Source of the DNA: Penicillus capitatus
Lineage: Eukaryota; Chlorophyta
Direction: 5' to 3'
Assembly (NCBI GenBank): GCA_965649825.1
Contig: OZ287713.1
Coordinates: 341,587-405,586, forward strand
Length of the DNA stretch: 64,000 nucleotides
Each line of letters opens with the position of its first letter. Position 1 is the stretch's first letter. Below, piece after piece: positions 30,950-43,408 of this stretch. A model generated the notes under the pieces. That model did not search any database. It saw nothing but the letters and a program-made list of their open reading frames with translations, and was not told the DNA's origin. Both the position numbers and the translations under genes were made by a program.

Positions 30950-33947
30950 ATACCGTAAGGCCTTGTGGGCTACCTATTTGGTTTTGTTCTCTTGACCTCA
31001 GTTCGATCGAGATCAAATGTCTGCGATGTTGGTTTTTGCATTGGTGGGTGGAGCATCAGGGCGCTGCTAGAGATCCATAACTGTGACAGACTAAGACTTG
31101 TCCATTCCGTTGTGTGTCCACTTGTACTGGACAGTGTTCATTGAATAGAAGATGTCTAATTAAATACTGTATGGTAGTCAATGCTCGGACAGGCGGCAGT
31201 AGTCTACCATGAATGCAAAATCAACACTGCAGGATGTCACATTGAGCAGAAATCATTCCCTTTTCAATCCTCCCATTTTTCGTTGATCCGTCGTACTTGA
31301 ACGTTTTCTTTTTTGTTTGTTTCAATTTTTTTCGTCCTCTTTGTTCCTTTCGATATCTCCATTGCAGTGCTTGTACTTTTAGTCACTTCAAGTTGTCGCT
31401 GTCCTTGCATAGCTTCTCGATCGCTCTATCAGTTTGCTGATGTTTGCCTCCAATGTCTTTGACGATCTCTCCTGTCAGGTAGCCGAGCTATAGCGGACGT
31501 CATCCAAGAGCTGCTTGTTGGCTAACAGCCGGGGCGTCGATACTCAGCTGTTGTCACACTGTGAAGGGCGAGACCTTGGGTTCTCTGCCTTCGTCGTAGG
31601 ACGGACGCGTGGGAAAGGTGCGTGTGAACGTCGGCCTAACAACCGAATCCGGACCGGATGGCGAGTCGCGAAGGGAATCTCTGTCGGCAATGCGCAGTTA
31701 CATAGCTAGACGAAACGACAGAACAGTTCTCACGTTAAATATCTCGGACCATGGAACGTCAGACCATTACGTAAGCCTCTCGTCTTCTTCACTCCAAGGG
31801 CTCAGCCACTGACTGAATTGTTTGCTGTCGTGGCGCCACGCGAACGGTTTGCACGCTACAGCGACCTCTCGCCAGATGGCTCGAGGCGGAGACTGCGGCA
31901 CTCTTAACAGTACGTTGCAATAGTATTTCGAACTGTGGCGCATACAAGATTCACGACTGTTTACATACTCGGAATGCCACATGACGTGATATATATACGA
32001 ATGGCGATTTTACATGGGATCCGCACATGACATACCGCATGAAGCCACATGACGTGGTGCTTCTCATCGTGCTTCTCATCGTGCTTCATGTCAGGCTCAT
32101 CTTATGTGTGACAAACCTCTCACGAACGTCACACCCACCGTCATTTCGACACCGACACTTGATGCGACAGCTATCGTGTTGATCTTACAAAAATCGAAGT
32201 CATTGGGACATGGCTGGTGATGTCACCCCAGTTCTTCACAGAGTTCCGAGAGTGTGACAAAGCAATGCAGGAGTCGAAACCAGCGTTTGGTATCATAACT
32301 GTCTTGGTAGGAAAGCGTGTGTCTAGGTGTCCTCAATCGGGTCACACACACCGTCCCCCGAAACATTTTTTCCAATTCTGCATCGACATGTCTTTTCAGA
32401 CACACAAAAGTAACGGTCTCGTCGAAATGACGCCCTCTTCTCAAACGGGACGCCCGATCGATCTGTGATGTCGCGCCCGCTATTCATAGTCCCGGCAATG
32501 CCCGATCGGTTTCGAAGGTAAGCCGGCTGGGAAGTTTCTTCGGCGACTGTCTGTGCGTAGCTCTTTATGAAGAGGGATGGATCTTTTGGATCTGCTGGAT
32601 TCCGTTCGAAGGACTAGAAGGAAGAACGCACGCATTTGGGAGAGGTCGGAAAAATGCTGTCTTACGTGAATTTGGCCGAAGCGCGTATGACGATAGATTT
32701 CTCCGTCGGGACACATCGTTGAGCACGTACGAACTCTTGTCGATTTGTTTCAATCAAGTGTGGTTGCGGCGTTGAACTCTATCCGGAGGCAACACGTTAC
32801 GACGAAACGCAGGGGTCGTATCGGTTGGGCCACGACGGTGTACGTTCGCTGGCTTTCGTCCGACGGTGATGTGACCGCCGCCTTTTTACTCTAGGCAATA
32901 GGAGACAAAAGAATGCAACTTTTTGTCGCCGTGCGGTGGAATGGGTTCTTCTCTTGCTTCTGACCGTGCCTCCTCGTTATTGTTTGATGGGGCGCCTTGC
33001 TCACCCTCTCCTCCTAGATGTGCCTCGGAGGGACCGGGGGTTACCACTTCCTCAAGGATTGGGGGGTGTCGACACCGCGGTCTTCAGATCTCCTCCGGGT
33101 GTCGTAGAGGCCCACGTTATGGACGATCCGCTCGGCACCTCGGCGTAGAAGCTCTGAACGTTCTCCTTCTCGAAAACGATTGAGGCTCTCTTGGTATGTG
33201 GGGTATAGGGGGGCGTAAGGCACGAAAGCGCGCGAGATGTTTTGCTCAGCGTCGTCGTCTGCCAGAATGGCCACAAGCGTTGAGATCGAATGTCTTACAA
33301 AGAACAAAACAAAGTCCGTCCTCAGCCTCTTATCCCAGCTAGGCGATGTGACTTTCCTGGGCAGGCGAGTCATCCTACCATCAGAACAAGAGAAAAAGGT
33401 CTCAAATGACTCAACCAGTACCCCCCGACAAGGTGAACCTCCCGTCAACAAGACAAAGTGACTCAACCCGCACCTCCTCACGGGGTGGCCCCATTTCCAA
33501 CAAGACAGACATGCCCTATCGCCAGGCGACACCTTTTTCAAAACTGAACGAGCAACAAACTGTTAACGAATGGCCTCGATTCGTGACCCCTTTCAATGTC
33601 CCCATTAATTGCCACAGCAGTTCGTAACTTTATAGAACGAGCACACGGCTCATAGAAGTTCTTCTCCAGATCGCCAATGTTTTTCTCCTCACAGAAAGGG
33701 GACGTTGTCTATTACTCGTGCACTGGACAGATGTCGTTAAAAGAGAGATCAAAGAAAAGCACAGATGGGTTTTACTTTACAGCCAAAATGACAAAAAATG
33801 TATCGAATCAACTCATCAGCAGGTTGTTTAACGCATCATTGTCGGCCGTCGAGGCGTCTATCCATCCAAATTGCTGCCTTGAGAAAACGCTTGCATTCAA
33901 CGACTTTGGCGACGAAATCTGCTCACTCTTTTCGCGTACGCTCAGAG
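30950..33947. other. Gene-poor interval
   Basis: About 3 kb with no firm gene. The only hint is on the minus strand at about 32900-33470, where one frame reads VVTPGPSEAHLGGEGEQGAP, acidic and low-complexity, next to an ORF with HSISTLVAILADDDAEQ. This could be a small fast-evolving gene or chance. A short direct repeat (three copies of a GTGCTTCTCATC-like word) lies at about 32056-32092. Confidence 0.35.
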
Positions 33948-34913
33948 ATGTCCGACGCAGGTCGTGCCAATTACGTCTTTCTGGACATCGGTGGAGAAAA
34001 GTTCAAACTTTCAAAACGCTCCATCGAGAGATATCCTGACTCCTTGCTGGCCAACATGGTCGAAGATTTTCCGACTCTTGTTGAAAAAGGCGAACACCTT
34101 TACATCGACAGAAGTCCACAAGCTTTTCCGTGGATACAAGAAATCTATCGGTGAGGACCGACCGACCCTTTCGTTGACATTACTGCTGTACGTGATATTT
34201 TCCGCAGAGGGGGAGACTATGTAGCTGGCACGCCTGCTCTGTCTTCTGAGTACCTCCAGGCTGAGCTGGACTTCTACCAATTGCCGTCTTTCAAAGACCT
34301 CGGTGTGCGAATACCGTCTCCCAATCAGAATCCCATACTCCTCGAATACGCTCGAGAACTGGTCGATATCATCATCGGCGAGATTAAGACCTGGGGATTG
34401 TGGCAGCGACTCGATGAACTGACGATCGACGACACAGGCGTTCTCTTTGATTTCGTCGTCTACAATCAAACGATCTATTCTCGCTCTTATCAGGATTACC
34501 AGTATAAGTATGTTCTGAAGAATCCGACAGAGAAAGACAAGGTCATGATCCTGGACATGAAGGAAGGGAGAGGTTTGACACTGAAGGAAGTGAACTTTGA
34601 ACACAAAGAGATGTTCCAGATTTTCGAAAGCGCGCGATTCATGGCTCGGCCTTCGTGGGTCGAAGGTACCAACAAGTATGCCGTGAGGGATCCGTTCAAA
34701 CCAAATCTCGAAACGAGCATTTCGAACCCAACATCGGAAGCTCTGTTTGCCACCGTCATCGATGCTCCACTAGTAGAAGCGATGAATTTCTATGGAACGC
34801 CATACGACCTGGAGTTCAGTATCCAGAAAGAGGAGCGACTTGACAAGAGTCGTATGGAGCGTTTGTGGAAGGAGTTGAATCTCGTTGGGTGCGTTAAACT
34901 AAGAAAGAAATGA
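33948..34913 (+). CDS. BTB (T1-type) domain protein, paralog of the 25.4-kb gene
   Basis: Exons 33948-34150 and 34208-34913 (57-nt GT-AG intron) give 302 residues. BTB domain: YVFLDIGGEKFKLSKRSIER, YPDSLLANM, LYIDRSPQAFPWIQEIYR, then LQAELDFYQLPSF. The C-terminal 200 residues differ from the paralog beyond the first helices (LLEYARELVDIIIGEIKTW) and match no family I recognise. The intron interrupts the same Arg codon as in the paralog, so the two descend from one gene. Probable oligomerising adaptor, by family analogy only. Confidence 0.85.
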
Positions 34914-35028
34914 CCACGACGCGACACTGCTCATTCGCTGTCAGCTGTAACGAATCCGAATCCGTGGCGTTTTCCTGAACCCGTTGATCTGTCGCTGGAT
35001 GCCTACTAAACAACACGACTCGTTTTAA

Positions 35029-35112
35029 TCGCTCGCCTCTCGATCGCAATCGCACCATCATCGCTCGCCTCTCGATCGCAATCGCACCATCATCGCTCGC
35101 CTCTCGATCAGC
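35029..35112. repeat. 32-bp tandem repeat, about 2.6 copies
   Basis: The unit starting TCGCTCGCCTCTCGATCGCA recurs at 35029, 35061 and 35093, the last copy incomplete. It lies 116 bp after the BTB gene stop in non-coding sequence. Confidence 0.85.
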
Positions 35113-35645
35113 CTCGATCATGACCTGCAGAATTGAAGATATAGAAAACAAGAGATAACGAACAATCGACGCTCGTGATCGTCATCATCGATGCCTTACG
35201 AAATAATGATGTCGACTTTCGAAGGAGATGATCTCGACGTCGTGGTTGCTACGCGTTACAGGATCTGTCGTATCATCATCTCCTTTAGCAATCCAACCAT
35301 ATGGCTCGAATCTATCTAACTACATCCGGAGCCCTATTTCACGCCACTTTGAGATGAAGAGGTCACATCGCATGTTCTTGCGCGCGAATCATCGGACGAG
35401 CGCCGGACCGTGTTATGCTGCGAGAGATCGATTTTTTAGTCCAGATATTATTGTCCATTGTTGTAGAAGCCTTCCGTTCATTCAACGACGAACTTATCGC
35501 TGTTACTACCGATTCTTCGGCTTCTGTCCTATCGTGGCATACCGATTAGTATTCTTCATTTTTAGAGGTTCGCCTTGCCTTACCGCCCGGAGACCGTACC
35601 CTCACCATGAAGTCCTAGGACGACGTTAAGTTGTCGCTGTCGACA

Positions 35646-38600
35646 ATGTCGAATTCCGAACAGGGCCGACAGTGGGAGGAACCACCAGACAACGAAGCTT
35701 CGCACAATCCGTCTACCTGTCGTCCAGACGAAGGTCCCTCCGAAATCCCAGAAAATCCCGCTGAATTCATCCCGGATCATCTCCGTCGGCCCTTTTGGGT
35801 CCATCCCGCATCTGGTTATCTTAATGCGGAGAGCTACTTTGCATCCACCAGTAGCTCATTTGGGCGAAGACAGAGAACGTCAAATCGAAATGAACCGGGA
35901 TCGTTTAGATTTGGTGGACCGTATCTGGGATCGGTGGGAGCCCCCTCTTATGTCAATGCGTTCCCTCGGCGTGGTATCGGACCTGGAGGACCACCCCATG
36001 TCTATCTCCCTGCTTATGTGGATCCAATGTATGTTTTTCCTAATCCTCCAGCACGAGGGATGCAAGGCGAAGCTCCGCCATCCCCTGCGACAACAAATCA
36101 GAATCTTTATGGAATGGACTATGATTTATCACGGTTCCCTCCTGGTACACAGCAACCCGTGTCGTATCCTGTCTCGGATTTTAAGGCAGCAGATGAAGCG
36201 ATTGAGCAATTGGCAGTGCATTCTGCTCCACAAAGGCCTTTGGAGGATAACAAGCCCATCATGATGAATAGCACTGCCAACGATGAGGGATCGTCGGATT
36301 CCAAATCCGCAGAATCTCCAGCGGAGCACCCAGTCGCTACGACCCCAATTTTTCATCCATTGCCAAGCATGTTCCATCCGTTGCCACGTCCTTTGTCTTT
36401 TCCTGTCACCAATTCAAATAAAGAACTGCCAACATTGGCCCTATTTCACAACTGTAGTCTCGAGTCCAAGGTCGTCAGCGATTACGCCGATTCGCATCAG
36501 GAACTGAGCCTGTTGTTAGCGCTGCCTGGGCTTTCAGCTCACCAGGCACCATTGCTTTCTTTACAACAGGCAGGAGATATTCTTCAAGCTGTGAACAATC
36601 CATTGGTGGTGCTCAAAGTGGGAAGGCTGACGCGAAAGCTCGTTCCAAATCCAGCACTGCTCAAACCGACTGGAGATGTCGGAACGTTGGCCCTTTGGCT
36701 ATCCCCAACTTCAGATGTCCGTCTTTTTTGGCACAGTTTCTTAAAAGGCCCGACATCTGATGGTGCCCGTCGTGTCGAAGAGCAAATGCATCAGATTCGC
36801 AGTCAAGGAGAAGGCTCACCGTACAAAGAACTCTTCTCCCATGTGGAGCTCTCGGAGGAGTTGGCTTGGGTGGCTGCCGAATCTGATCAAGTCGATGGCG
36901 GCAGTGGTATTCGATTAGAGATGATGAAGCACGATCCAAGTGGACGATCTTTTAAACTGACACGCAAGAAGGGACACGATCGCCAGAAGACAGACTTGGC
37001 ATCCAAACTCGCAACAGAGGAAGACAAGACGGGAGATCAGAACACAGAAGACAATCAGAAATTAAGAGAGCTGCTAGCACAGTGTATGTCTGAGGATCCT
37101 GAAGAGGAGGACAGTTATTTCTTTTGGATAGCAGAGTCGTCTGTCTCCGAAGGTTTGGAAATGCTGAACACGATGCAAAACCGATTGGATCATCTGCCAA
37201 CCCTGGCAGGAGAATCTGGCGTCCCAGAGAAGAAACTTCAAGAGCTGTATGAATGGTTTTCCAAAGGACAGCAAGTTGCCTCAGGCGATTCCACACTGAG
37301 CAATGAGATTGCCTCGTGGATCGATCTTCGTTCGGGTGCCTCTGTCCCATCACAACTGTTTTCGAACACCTGCCCAGCCAATGTTCCGAACTGGGCAGAA
37401 TCGCAACCTTCCACATCGGAAAATGAACAGCCGGCAGAAAGCCGGATTCGCGAAGGATGTGCATTGTCTGCCACGGCGAACTTCTTGGTCGCGGACAAGA
37501 AGTGGGGACTGACGCATTTGGCAACGGCGTCCGTGATGGTGGCAGTCGGTGTCGAAAGCACAGGTTTTTTCTATGATGAAGAGAAAGCACATCTAGATCT
37601 CAGCCATTGCGCGCATGAACTCGCCAAGAAGCGCGTATGTCCCCTTAGATGATTGCTGACATGAAGATGGATGTGTTTGATCTTAGGCAGAAGCGGGCGC
37701 AAGTGCCGAGGCTGAGAGACTTGGACGTATTCGTTTAGAAGAACTGGTCGCCGTAAAGAACCTTAGTGAAATGCAATCGAGCAAATCTACCGTCCGTCGG
37801 CCACCTTTGCAGAAATCAGAGCTGCCCGGTGCGCATCCGCCTTCTGAAGAGCTCATCCAACAACAGCAACGTGCCATGTGGAAATCTTTCTACGACCGAA
37901 ATGGACAGAGGAGAGCTCCGAGGCCATCTTATCCATCATGGGGTGGTGGTGGTGGTGGTGGTGCCCAAATGCTACCTGGTCATTCAATTCAGGGCAACTC
38001 TGTTCTGCATCACTCCCAGATCCATGCACATTCCGAAGTGGTGACACACATGCCAGACTATTTCCGACAACGTGTCCATTACACTGTGCCTGGAGATCAA
38101 CAGCTTTCGAGAAATGTGCCATGGCGGTACGATCCGGGAGAGGTCGGTGGAAATGTACAAGTGATGGTACCGTATCCACAGCAGCAGTATGAACATCCTT
38201 CCTGGTCTGCCCTGGGAGCCTACCATCCGTATCCGTGGCCTTATGGGGATACCACGCCGCCGCCACCAGTTTACCAGCCGACATTTGTTCCTCCTCCTCC
38301 ACCGACTCCAGTTCCTTCTTTTTTTCCGCGCCACTTACCCCCTCAACTGCCGTTTTTGCAAGTGGCGCATCTGCAAGGAAATCACCGGCACAAACAACCT
38401 AATCTTTCATTGGTGCGTTTAGCACAAGAAGCACGTGAAAAGGTGGCACGCTATCCGAGAGATCGAATTCGGGCTGGCCCTAGTGGAAGCAATTTGACAG
38501 CAGCAAACATTGACATGCAATTAGACCGCGATGATATTGCCTATGTCTGGAGACAGGACCCAACGGCTCAATTAGGAACTCTTTACCACAACAGCTCTGC

Positions 38601-38700
38601 GAATGTGGGCCATATGCCAGATGGCGATGCTGTGAAAGAAACACGAACGCATGCGGAAACACCGAAAAACACAACGGCCGATGAAACAGACAAGATGTGA
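35646..38700 (+). CDS. Large Pro/Ser-rich protein of unknown function
   Basis: Exons 35646-37634 and 37687-38700 (52-nt GT-AG intron) give 1000 residues. The first ATG of the frame starts MSNSEQGRQWEEPP. The N-terminal 250 residues are Pro/Gly/Tyr-rich and probably disordered. Residues about 260-400 look folded and helical (LPTLALFHNCSLESKVVSDY, LSLLLALPGLSAHQAP, ILQAVNNPLVVLKVGRLTRK). A charged middle and a helical block around residues 470-540 follow. The second exon holds a Gly run, then repeated Pro-rich stretches (TPPPPVYQPTFVPPPPPTP) and a basic helix. The layout recalls mRNA-decay scaffolds such as PAT1, but I could not confirm a match and give no function. Confidence 0.7.
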
Positions 38701-39392
38701 TATGGCTTATTCGTTCAACTGGACTGAGGAATTCTCTGGGGGGAATGAGGGAATTCAGCGATCATTTGATTTTGTCTGTTCGGCGGTACTACAGGCAGAC
38801 TCCGATTTGCATTTATGATTCTTTTTTCTTCCAATGTGTGCTCTGGCATCATTGTGTTGGACAGGATACGATTTGTTATTGATGATTTAAGAGCCTGACG
38901 GTGTTGGATGTTTCCGTACGTGTTGTCTCAAGTTTGATAAAGGTTGTTTGATGAAGCTGTTCAAACTCTGATTGTAGATGATCGAGGAAAGCAGCGAGAC
39001 GGTGTGATATTTCATAACGATGTGACAAGATGGTGCCCCGAGATTCTTTAACCTACTAGTCCCAAACACGAATGCCCAAACGCACGATCGCGTCGAAAGC
39101 TCATCGAAATCGATCGATCGATCGATCGAACACGCACAGGTATCCAGACAATTGGCTGCTGCCATCCATCGCCTGTCGGTTTGCGAACAGCGTGTGGATT
39201 GCCCACTCTCGAGGTGAGATCGATAGGCGATCGATAGAGAGATATCGTTGTCCGTCGATCATCGGCATCTGCTTCGGCGGTTCGTTGAATTACAGCAACA
39301 TTTCCAATCGCGACAGCTGTTTATTGCCAATATCATACAACAAAGAAGCAAGCATGCGGTGGTGGTGGAAAGAATGAAACAATTGTTGGTCG
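38701..39392. other. Intergenic between convergent genes, CGAT run
   Basis: No gene supported. It contains a run of alternating CGAT units (about 39109-39129) and a CAC/GTG trinucleotide-rich stretch near 39355-39420 that lies at the 3' end of the Yippee gene. Confidence 0.45.
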
Positions 39393-39979
39393 TCAGCGTC
39401 GTCGTGGTGGTGGGGGTGGAGGAATATCTGAGGAACGGCGAAATGGTGTGATAGCCGTGCATTGCGTCGTGTACTTAAGACAATTCACACGTCGGAGCAG
39501 CTCCTGTTGCAATAATGTACATCCTTCCTTGTATTTCTGATCATTACGCTCCGCCGTGACATAACGCCATCCAAGAGGCACACTGCATTTTCGACATTGG
39601 ATGTCGACAAGTGTATACTTTCCTGTTGACAGACTGACACAGACGACCGTCAGACAACAGCAGGCAAGGGTATGCGAGTGGACCTTTCAGAACGGACAGC
39701 GGAATAGGGATCCACATTCACCGTGGAGCGAAACAAGTAAGCAGGCTGCTGTGCAGCCATGTACCCTTCCCAGATAATGTTCGTACTACTGGCGATGTCA
39801 ATCCTGCAGATGCAGCACGCGTCTGGATCCGATGCATGGAAAAGGGAACGTGGATACCCACCCGCACTTGGCGCAGCAATACTTCGGCGTGTTCACCTCG
39901 TCGATATACTATGAGCGTATCCAAGCTCAAAGGGATGGCAACATTCGTGAGCATCTACCTCCAGAAAAGGTCGTCCCAT
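39393..39979 (-). CDS. Yippee-like zinc-binding protein
   Basis: Four exons (39959-39979, 39862-39908, 39684-39803, 39393-39633) with introns of 50, 58 and 50 nt sum to 142 residues. The start MGRPFLEYID resembles the MGR start of plant Yippee proteins. The first zinc pair is YCCAKCG, then AYLFRSTVNV, then DIQCRKCSVPLGWRYV and NDQKYKEG, the family core. Yippee proteins have a rigid zinc-stabilised beta fold also used by cereblon-type substrate receptors; their cellular role is poorly known. The C-terminus after the core is longer than usual and ends in a Pro run (DIPPPPPPRR). The 5-kDa N-terminal part is spread over three tiny exons, so automated gene finding could miss it. Confidence 0.85.
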
Positions 39980-40435
39980 GGTGTGACGGGCAAGGGAACG
40001 GAAAGGACTCGGTGTGGTTAAGTGCAGCGTCCGAGATTCTGCCTCGTTGACGAGCACCAAGCCACGATGCGAAATTCCGCCTTCGTCAAGACCGAAGTCG
40101 AATGGACTGTCCGAGCATTAATGGCAGGCATTATCTGAACTGCCAACCACGATGCATCCGTACAGCGGTGATGACATGGACTTGAGCTTCGAGGCGTCGG
40201 CCGCGTGCTGCGTCGAGGCAACCCGGTCCACTTAATCCTTCGCATTAGCGTCTGATACGAGTCCTTGTGACGTCTGCGCCTGAAACAGTGCCAGAGATTT
40301 TATCGACGGTTAAGTATTAGACGGCTCTCTTAATGCGTCAGACGGGTTAGGTAGTGCTTGAGGTTTTTTGGTGTTGGAGAAATTGCACACAGTTACTCCG
40401 AACAGGCCAGGGAGTGGAAAAGAGAGGTGAACGCC

Positions 40436-41683
40436 ATGGCTTTCGTATGTTTAAGTCCGACGCGATTCGTGGATGGCGACAAGAGCGATGCAGTGGCCCG
40501 AGGGGAATCGAAAGAAGAGGTACAAGTCGCTCTGAATGAGCTGGATTTCGGCGGAGTCGATAAACTTGTCTTATGCCTTCCCGGCGGAGGCATCGCTGCA
40601 CGCGGGTTCGGACGGTGCCCGGAAATGGCGGTCGAAGGGTGCTTCATCGCTGTACTGAGCGGTTCTTTGCAAAACTATGCATATCTTGTGCGAAAGTATT
40701 GTCTGGAAGAGCTCTCATTACCGACGACGATCAGCTTGGAAGCTATCCGTGATTTGACGCCAGTCCGCGAAACGGCATTGCTCTGTAAGCTCTATGAAAG
40801 ACTCGGCACGGGAATGCTGACAAAGCTCCGCGGTAAATTTGCATTCTGCCTCTTCGATTCGAGCACGATGAAAGTTCTTGCCGCCAGAGATTCAAGTGGA
40901 TCTGTCCCTCTTGTCGCTGGAGAAACATCCAATGGATTTCTTTTTGTTGCCAGCGGCGATACATTACCGCGAGACGTTCAAGAAGTCAACGAAATAGATC
41001 CAGGGCAGTTTATCTATGGCTGGCGTACATCCGCCGTCAAATATGCGAATCCTCTCAATATCGTGGAGAAGTCTGCAGCAGAGGCCGTCGATGCGGCAGC
41101 TGCTGCACTGAAAGGCATTAAACTTCAAGAACTGCCAGAAAGAGAAAATACACGACGAACTCGAAGCCATTCCGATCGACCGCAGCGGCGCAGAGCCACA
41201 TCCTCTGACCCCTATACACGCGCACATCACATGTATGCTTACAATCCTGCTCCACCCGACGTGCAATCATGGCATCAGCCAATGGTGACCTGTCCGAATC
41301 CTGCCGTCTTCAAGGGTCCCTGTTATCCGACACGTGGAGCCTATGCTCCAGTCTACAGCATACCTGGAGATGGATATGGAGCAGCCGCCCCCGCCACCGC
41401 CGCCTATCGAGAACCACGTCATATGGTGGATACTTCAAATCAACCTAGAATTCGTCGATCGTCGCTAGAACCAAACTGGAGACCTAATGCGCACGAAAGC
41501 CAATATCACAGTAGAGGCCTGAGCCCTGATGCCAGCAGGCAACCCGTCTACGTGACCAGTCCAGCACACCACGACCGTTATCAAGGACATCCGAGTATGA
41601 TGGGATACGCCTCTGGCGATATGACGCAGAAAAAAGCTTTCAAAATGAAAAAAGGGTCCAGACAGCGCGAGGAGAGAATGTAG
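40436..41683 (+). CDS. Class-II glutamine amidotransferase-like protein (DUF3700-type) with disordered tail
   Basis: An intronless frame of 415 residues from ATG 40436. Residues about 60-200 resemble the Ntn-type amidotransferase fold seen in plant aluminium-induced/Wali7 proteins: VEGCFIAVLSGSLQNYAYLV, then LCKLYERLGTGMLTKLRGKF, AFCLFDSSTMKVLAARDSSG and SVPLV. There is no Cys at position 2 (start MAFVC), so the catalytic nucleophile of true GATase-II enzymes is missing, as in the plant group. The C-terminal half is basic, Pro/Tyr/His-rich and probably disordered (RRTRSHSDRPQRRRATSS). The role is unknown; plant relatives are stress-induced. Confidence 0.65.
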   Translation: MAFVCLSPTRFVDGDKSDAVARGESKEEVQVALNELDFGGVDKLVLCLPGGGIAARGFGRCPEMAVEGCFIAVLSGSLQNYAYLVRKYCLEELSLPTTISLEAIRDLTPVRETALLCKLYERLGTGMLTKLRGKFAFCLFDSSTMKVLAARDSSGSVPLVAGETSNGFLFVASGDTLPRDVQEVNEIDPGQFIYGWRTSAVKYANPLNIVEKSAAEAVDAAAAALKGIKLQELPERENTRRTRSHSDRPQRRRATSSDPYTRAHHMYAYNPAPPDVQSWHQPMVTCPNPAVFKGPCYPTRGAYAPVYSIPGDGYGAAAPATAAYREPRHMVDTSNQPRIRRSSLEPNWRPNAHESQYHSRGLSPDASRQPVYVTSPAHHDRYQGHPSMMGYASGDMTQKKAFKMKKGSRQREERM

Positions 41684-41699
41684 ATGACAAAAGTGTCTC

Positions 41700-42318
41700 A
41701 ACCCCAAAGAAAAATGTCATGCAAATATGTTCCTTTCCTTACTTCTGATCTGATACAAAACTGTCCCGACCGAATAATCCTGGCAATAAAAAGCATAATC
41801 CTGCGATCCAGCTGTTTTTATTGTGCGACTATTTACATTGAGCGAAGGGAATCTTGAAGATTCGTGCTCTTCGTGCGTATCATGGTTCTTCTTTTCAGCT
41901 CACCACACCACAAGCAGTGTACGAACAGCACTTTTTTATTCGGCAAGAGATCCATACAGCACAATTTGTCTTGTTTTGGACCTTAGTATTCACCGGGACA
42001 GTAAAGAGAGCTGTTAATCTCCGATTTGATTTAGTATTATCCAATCACGCATCCATGTCACATCTCGCCATCGATCGCGTTGATATGAGAGACAGACAGA
42101 CGTCACAACTCGAGGCCGATCGACAGACATAGAAGGTATGTTTGTTATCACAAGAGAGAGTGATCATTCGTTTCCCAAGGCACGGGGTGTTGAGTTTTCC
42201 ACGAAAGCCTGTTGCTATCACTTTGGCATGCTGCATACATAAGTCTCGTGTGTCGTGTCTTCTAATAGAGTTCGTTATCGATGCAATTGCTGTTACCCTG
42301 TCTCTGCCATCCACTTGA
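41700..42318. other. Intergenic, convergent 3' ends
   Basis: No coding exon seen. An AATAAA at about 41785 could be a polyadenylation signal for the amidotransferase-like gene. Confidence 0.4.
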
Positions 42319-43166
42319 CTATTTCATCACAGCTACAGACATGCGTCGCTGTTGCGATCGATCGGACGATCGATCGGAAGACGACGACGCACCAAAGAAG
42401 GTTGTCAACACGTCGATTGGATTCGAGCCTCCGACGATCTCGTGAATCACCCACGCTGCACGGTCGACAGCGAAGTTCGTACCATAGATATTGACGGTAC
42501 ACGGTTCGGATCCTTGATGGATCGAAAGCTTCACGCAAAGGATCGATTGGATCATTTTGAGCGTCCGTCCCTGACGCCCGATGACGCGTCCGATGACGCT
42601 TCGTGGGCATTTCAGCGCCCGCGTCGTGCCATACTGCAAACACACCTAGCACGCCATGCGCCATACATAAAGGCGTCAGTACTTGACAAATGCCCTTTCC
42701 AGAACAGGACATTTCAGAGCATCCAATGCCCAAGATGCTGTAGATCATCTGTTTTGCCCGTTCTGTCTGAACGCTGTGTGCACCCTGAACGACGACTCGG
42801 CGCATTCCCTCAACATGTGCGTCTTCTATGTAGATGCGCGTGTTCGTTTGTTCTCTCAAATACTTCATGGTCTGTCCATTTCGCCCGACCACATAACCAA
42901 CGAGATACGCTGGACAGATGACACTATCCGTCGGTTCTTCCTCTTCATCGTCGTCTGTGTCTATCAGCGATGCAACGTGTTCACGAATGCGATGCTCTTG
43001 GCATTCGCAGCTCGCCACCGTCTCGTTACAGAACAGAGCAAAGCTCTTCTGAATCCAGACACGCACAGAATCTATGCGGTACAGTTTCGCATCCGATAAC
43101 GACGTCTACCGAATGCATGGTGCAGAAGGGGGAGAGAAACGTCACGGGCAGCAGCATGAAGCTCAT
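42319..43166 (-). CDS. Double KH-domain RNA-binding protein
   Basis: Three exons (43146-43166, 42683-43105, 42319-42633; introns 40 and 49 nt) sum to 252 residues. KH1: VICPAYLVGYVVGRNGQTMK with GRNG as the GxxG loop, followed by VVVQGAHSVQTERAKQM. KH2: LKCPRSVIGRVIGRQGRTLK with GRQG, then VNIYGTNFAVDRAAWVIHEI. Both loops are intact, so single-stranded RNA or DNA binding is expected. An acidic linker (DTDDDEEEEPTD) precedes KH1. The seven-codon first exon (MSFMLLP) fits phase but is the weakest part of the model. Confidence 0.85.
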
Positions 43167-43408
43167 GTCGATCGAGAGCAGCACCCGTGAATGTTCTCTC
43201 CTCAACGCCGACGGCGAATGACTGGCACAAATGCGGCGAGCGCATGTGACAGAGAACGCAGCAGAAGATGCATGCAACGTGCATCGGGGATATCGACTAG
43301 GCAACGCCACGCGGTCGATCGCGATACGCATGACAACAGTATGTAAAGAAGTAGGTAAGGTTTCAGAAATGGGTCCGGTTCTAGGTATACTAAGGGTGAC
43401 AGAGATCT

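Noticed and set aside
33041-33541. 166-codon minus-strand frame with a few zinc-finger-like Cys
   Set aside because: The Cys spacing fits no family, and neighbouring frames look equally open; kept only as a remark in the interval entry.
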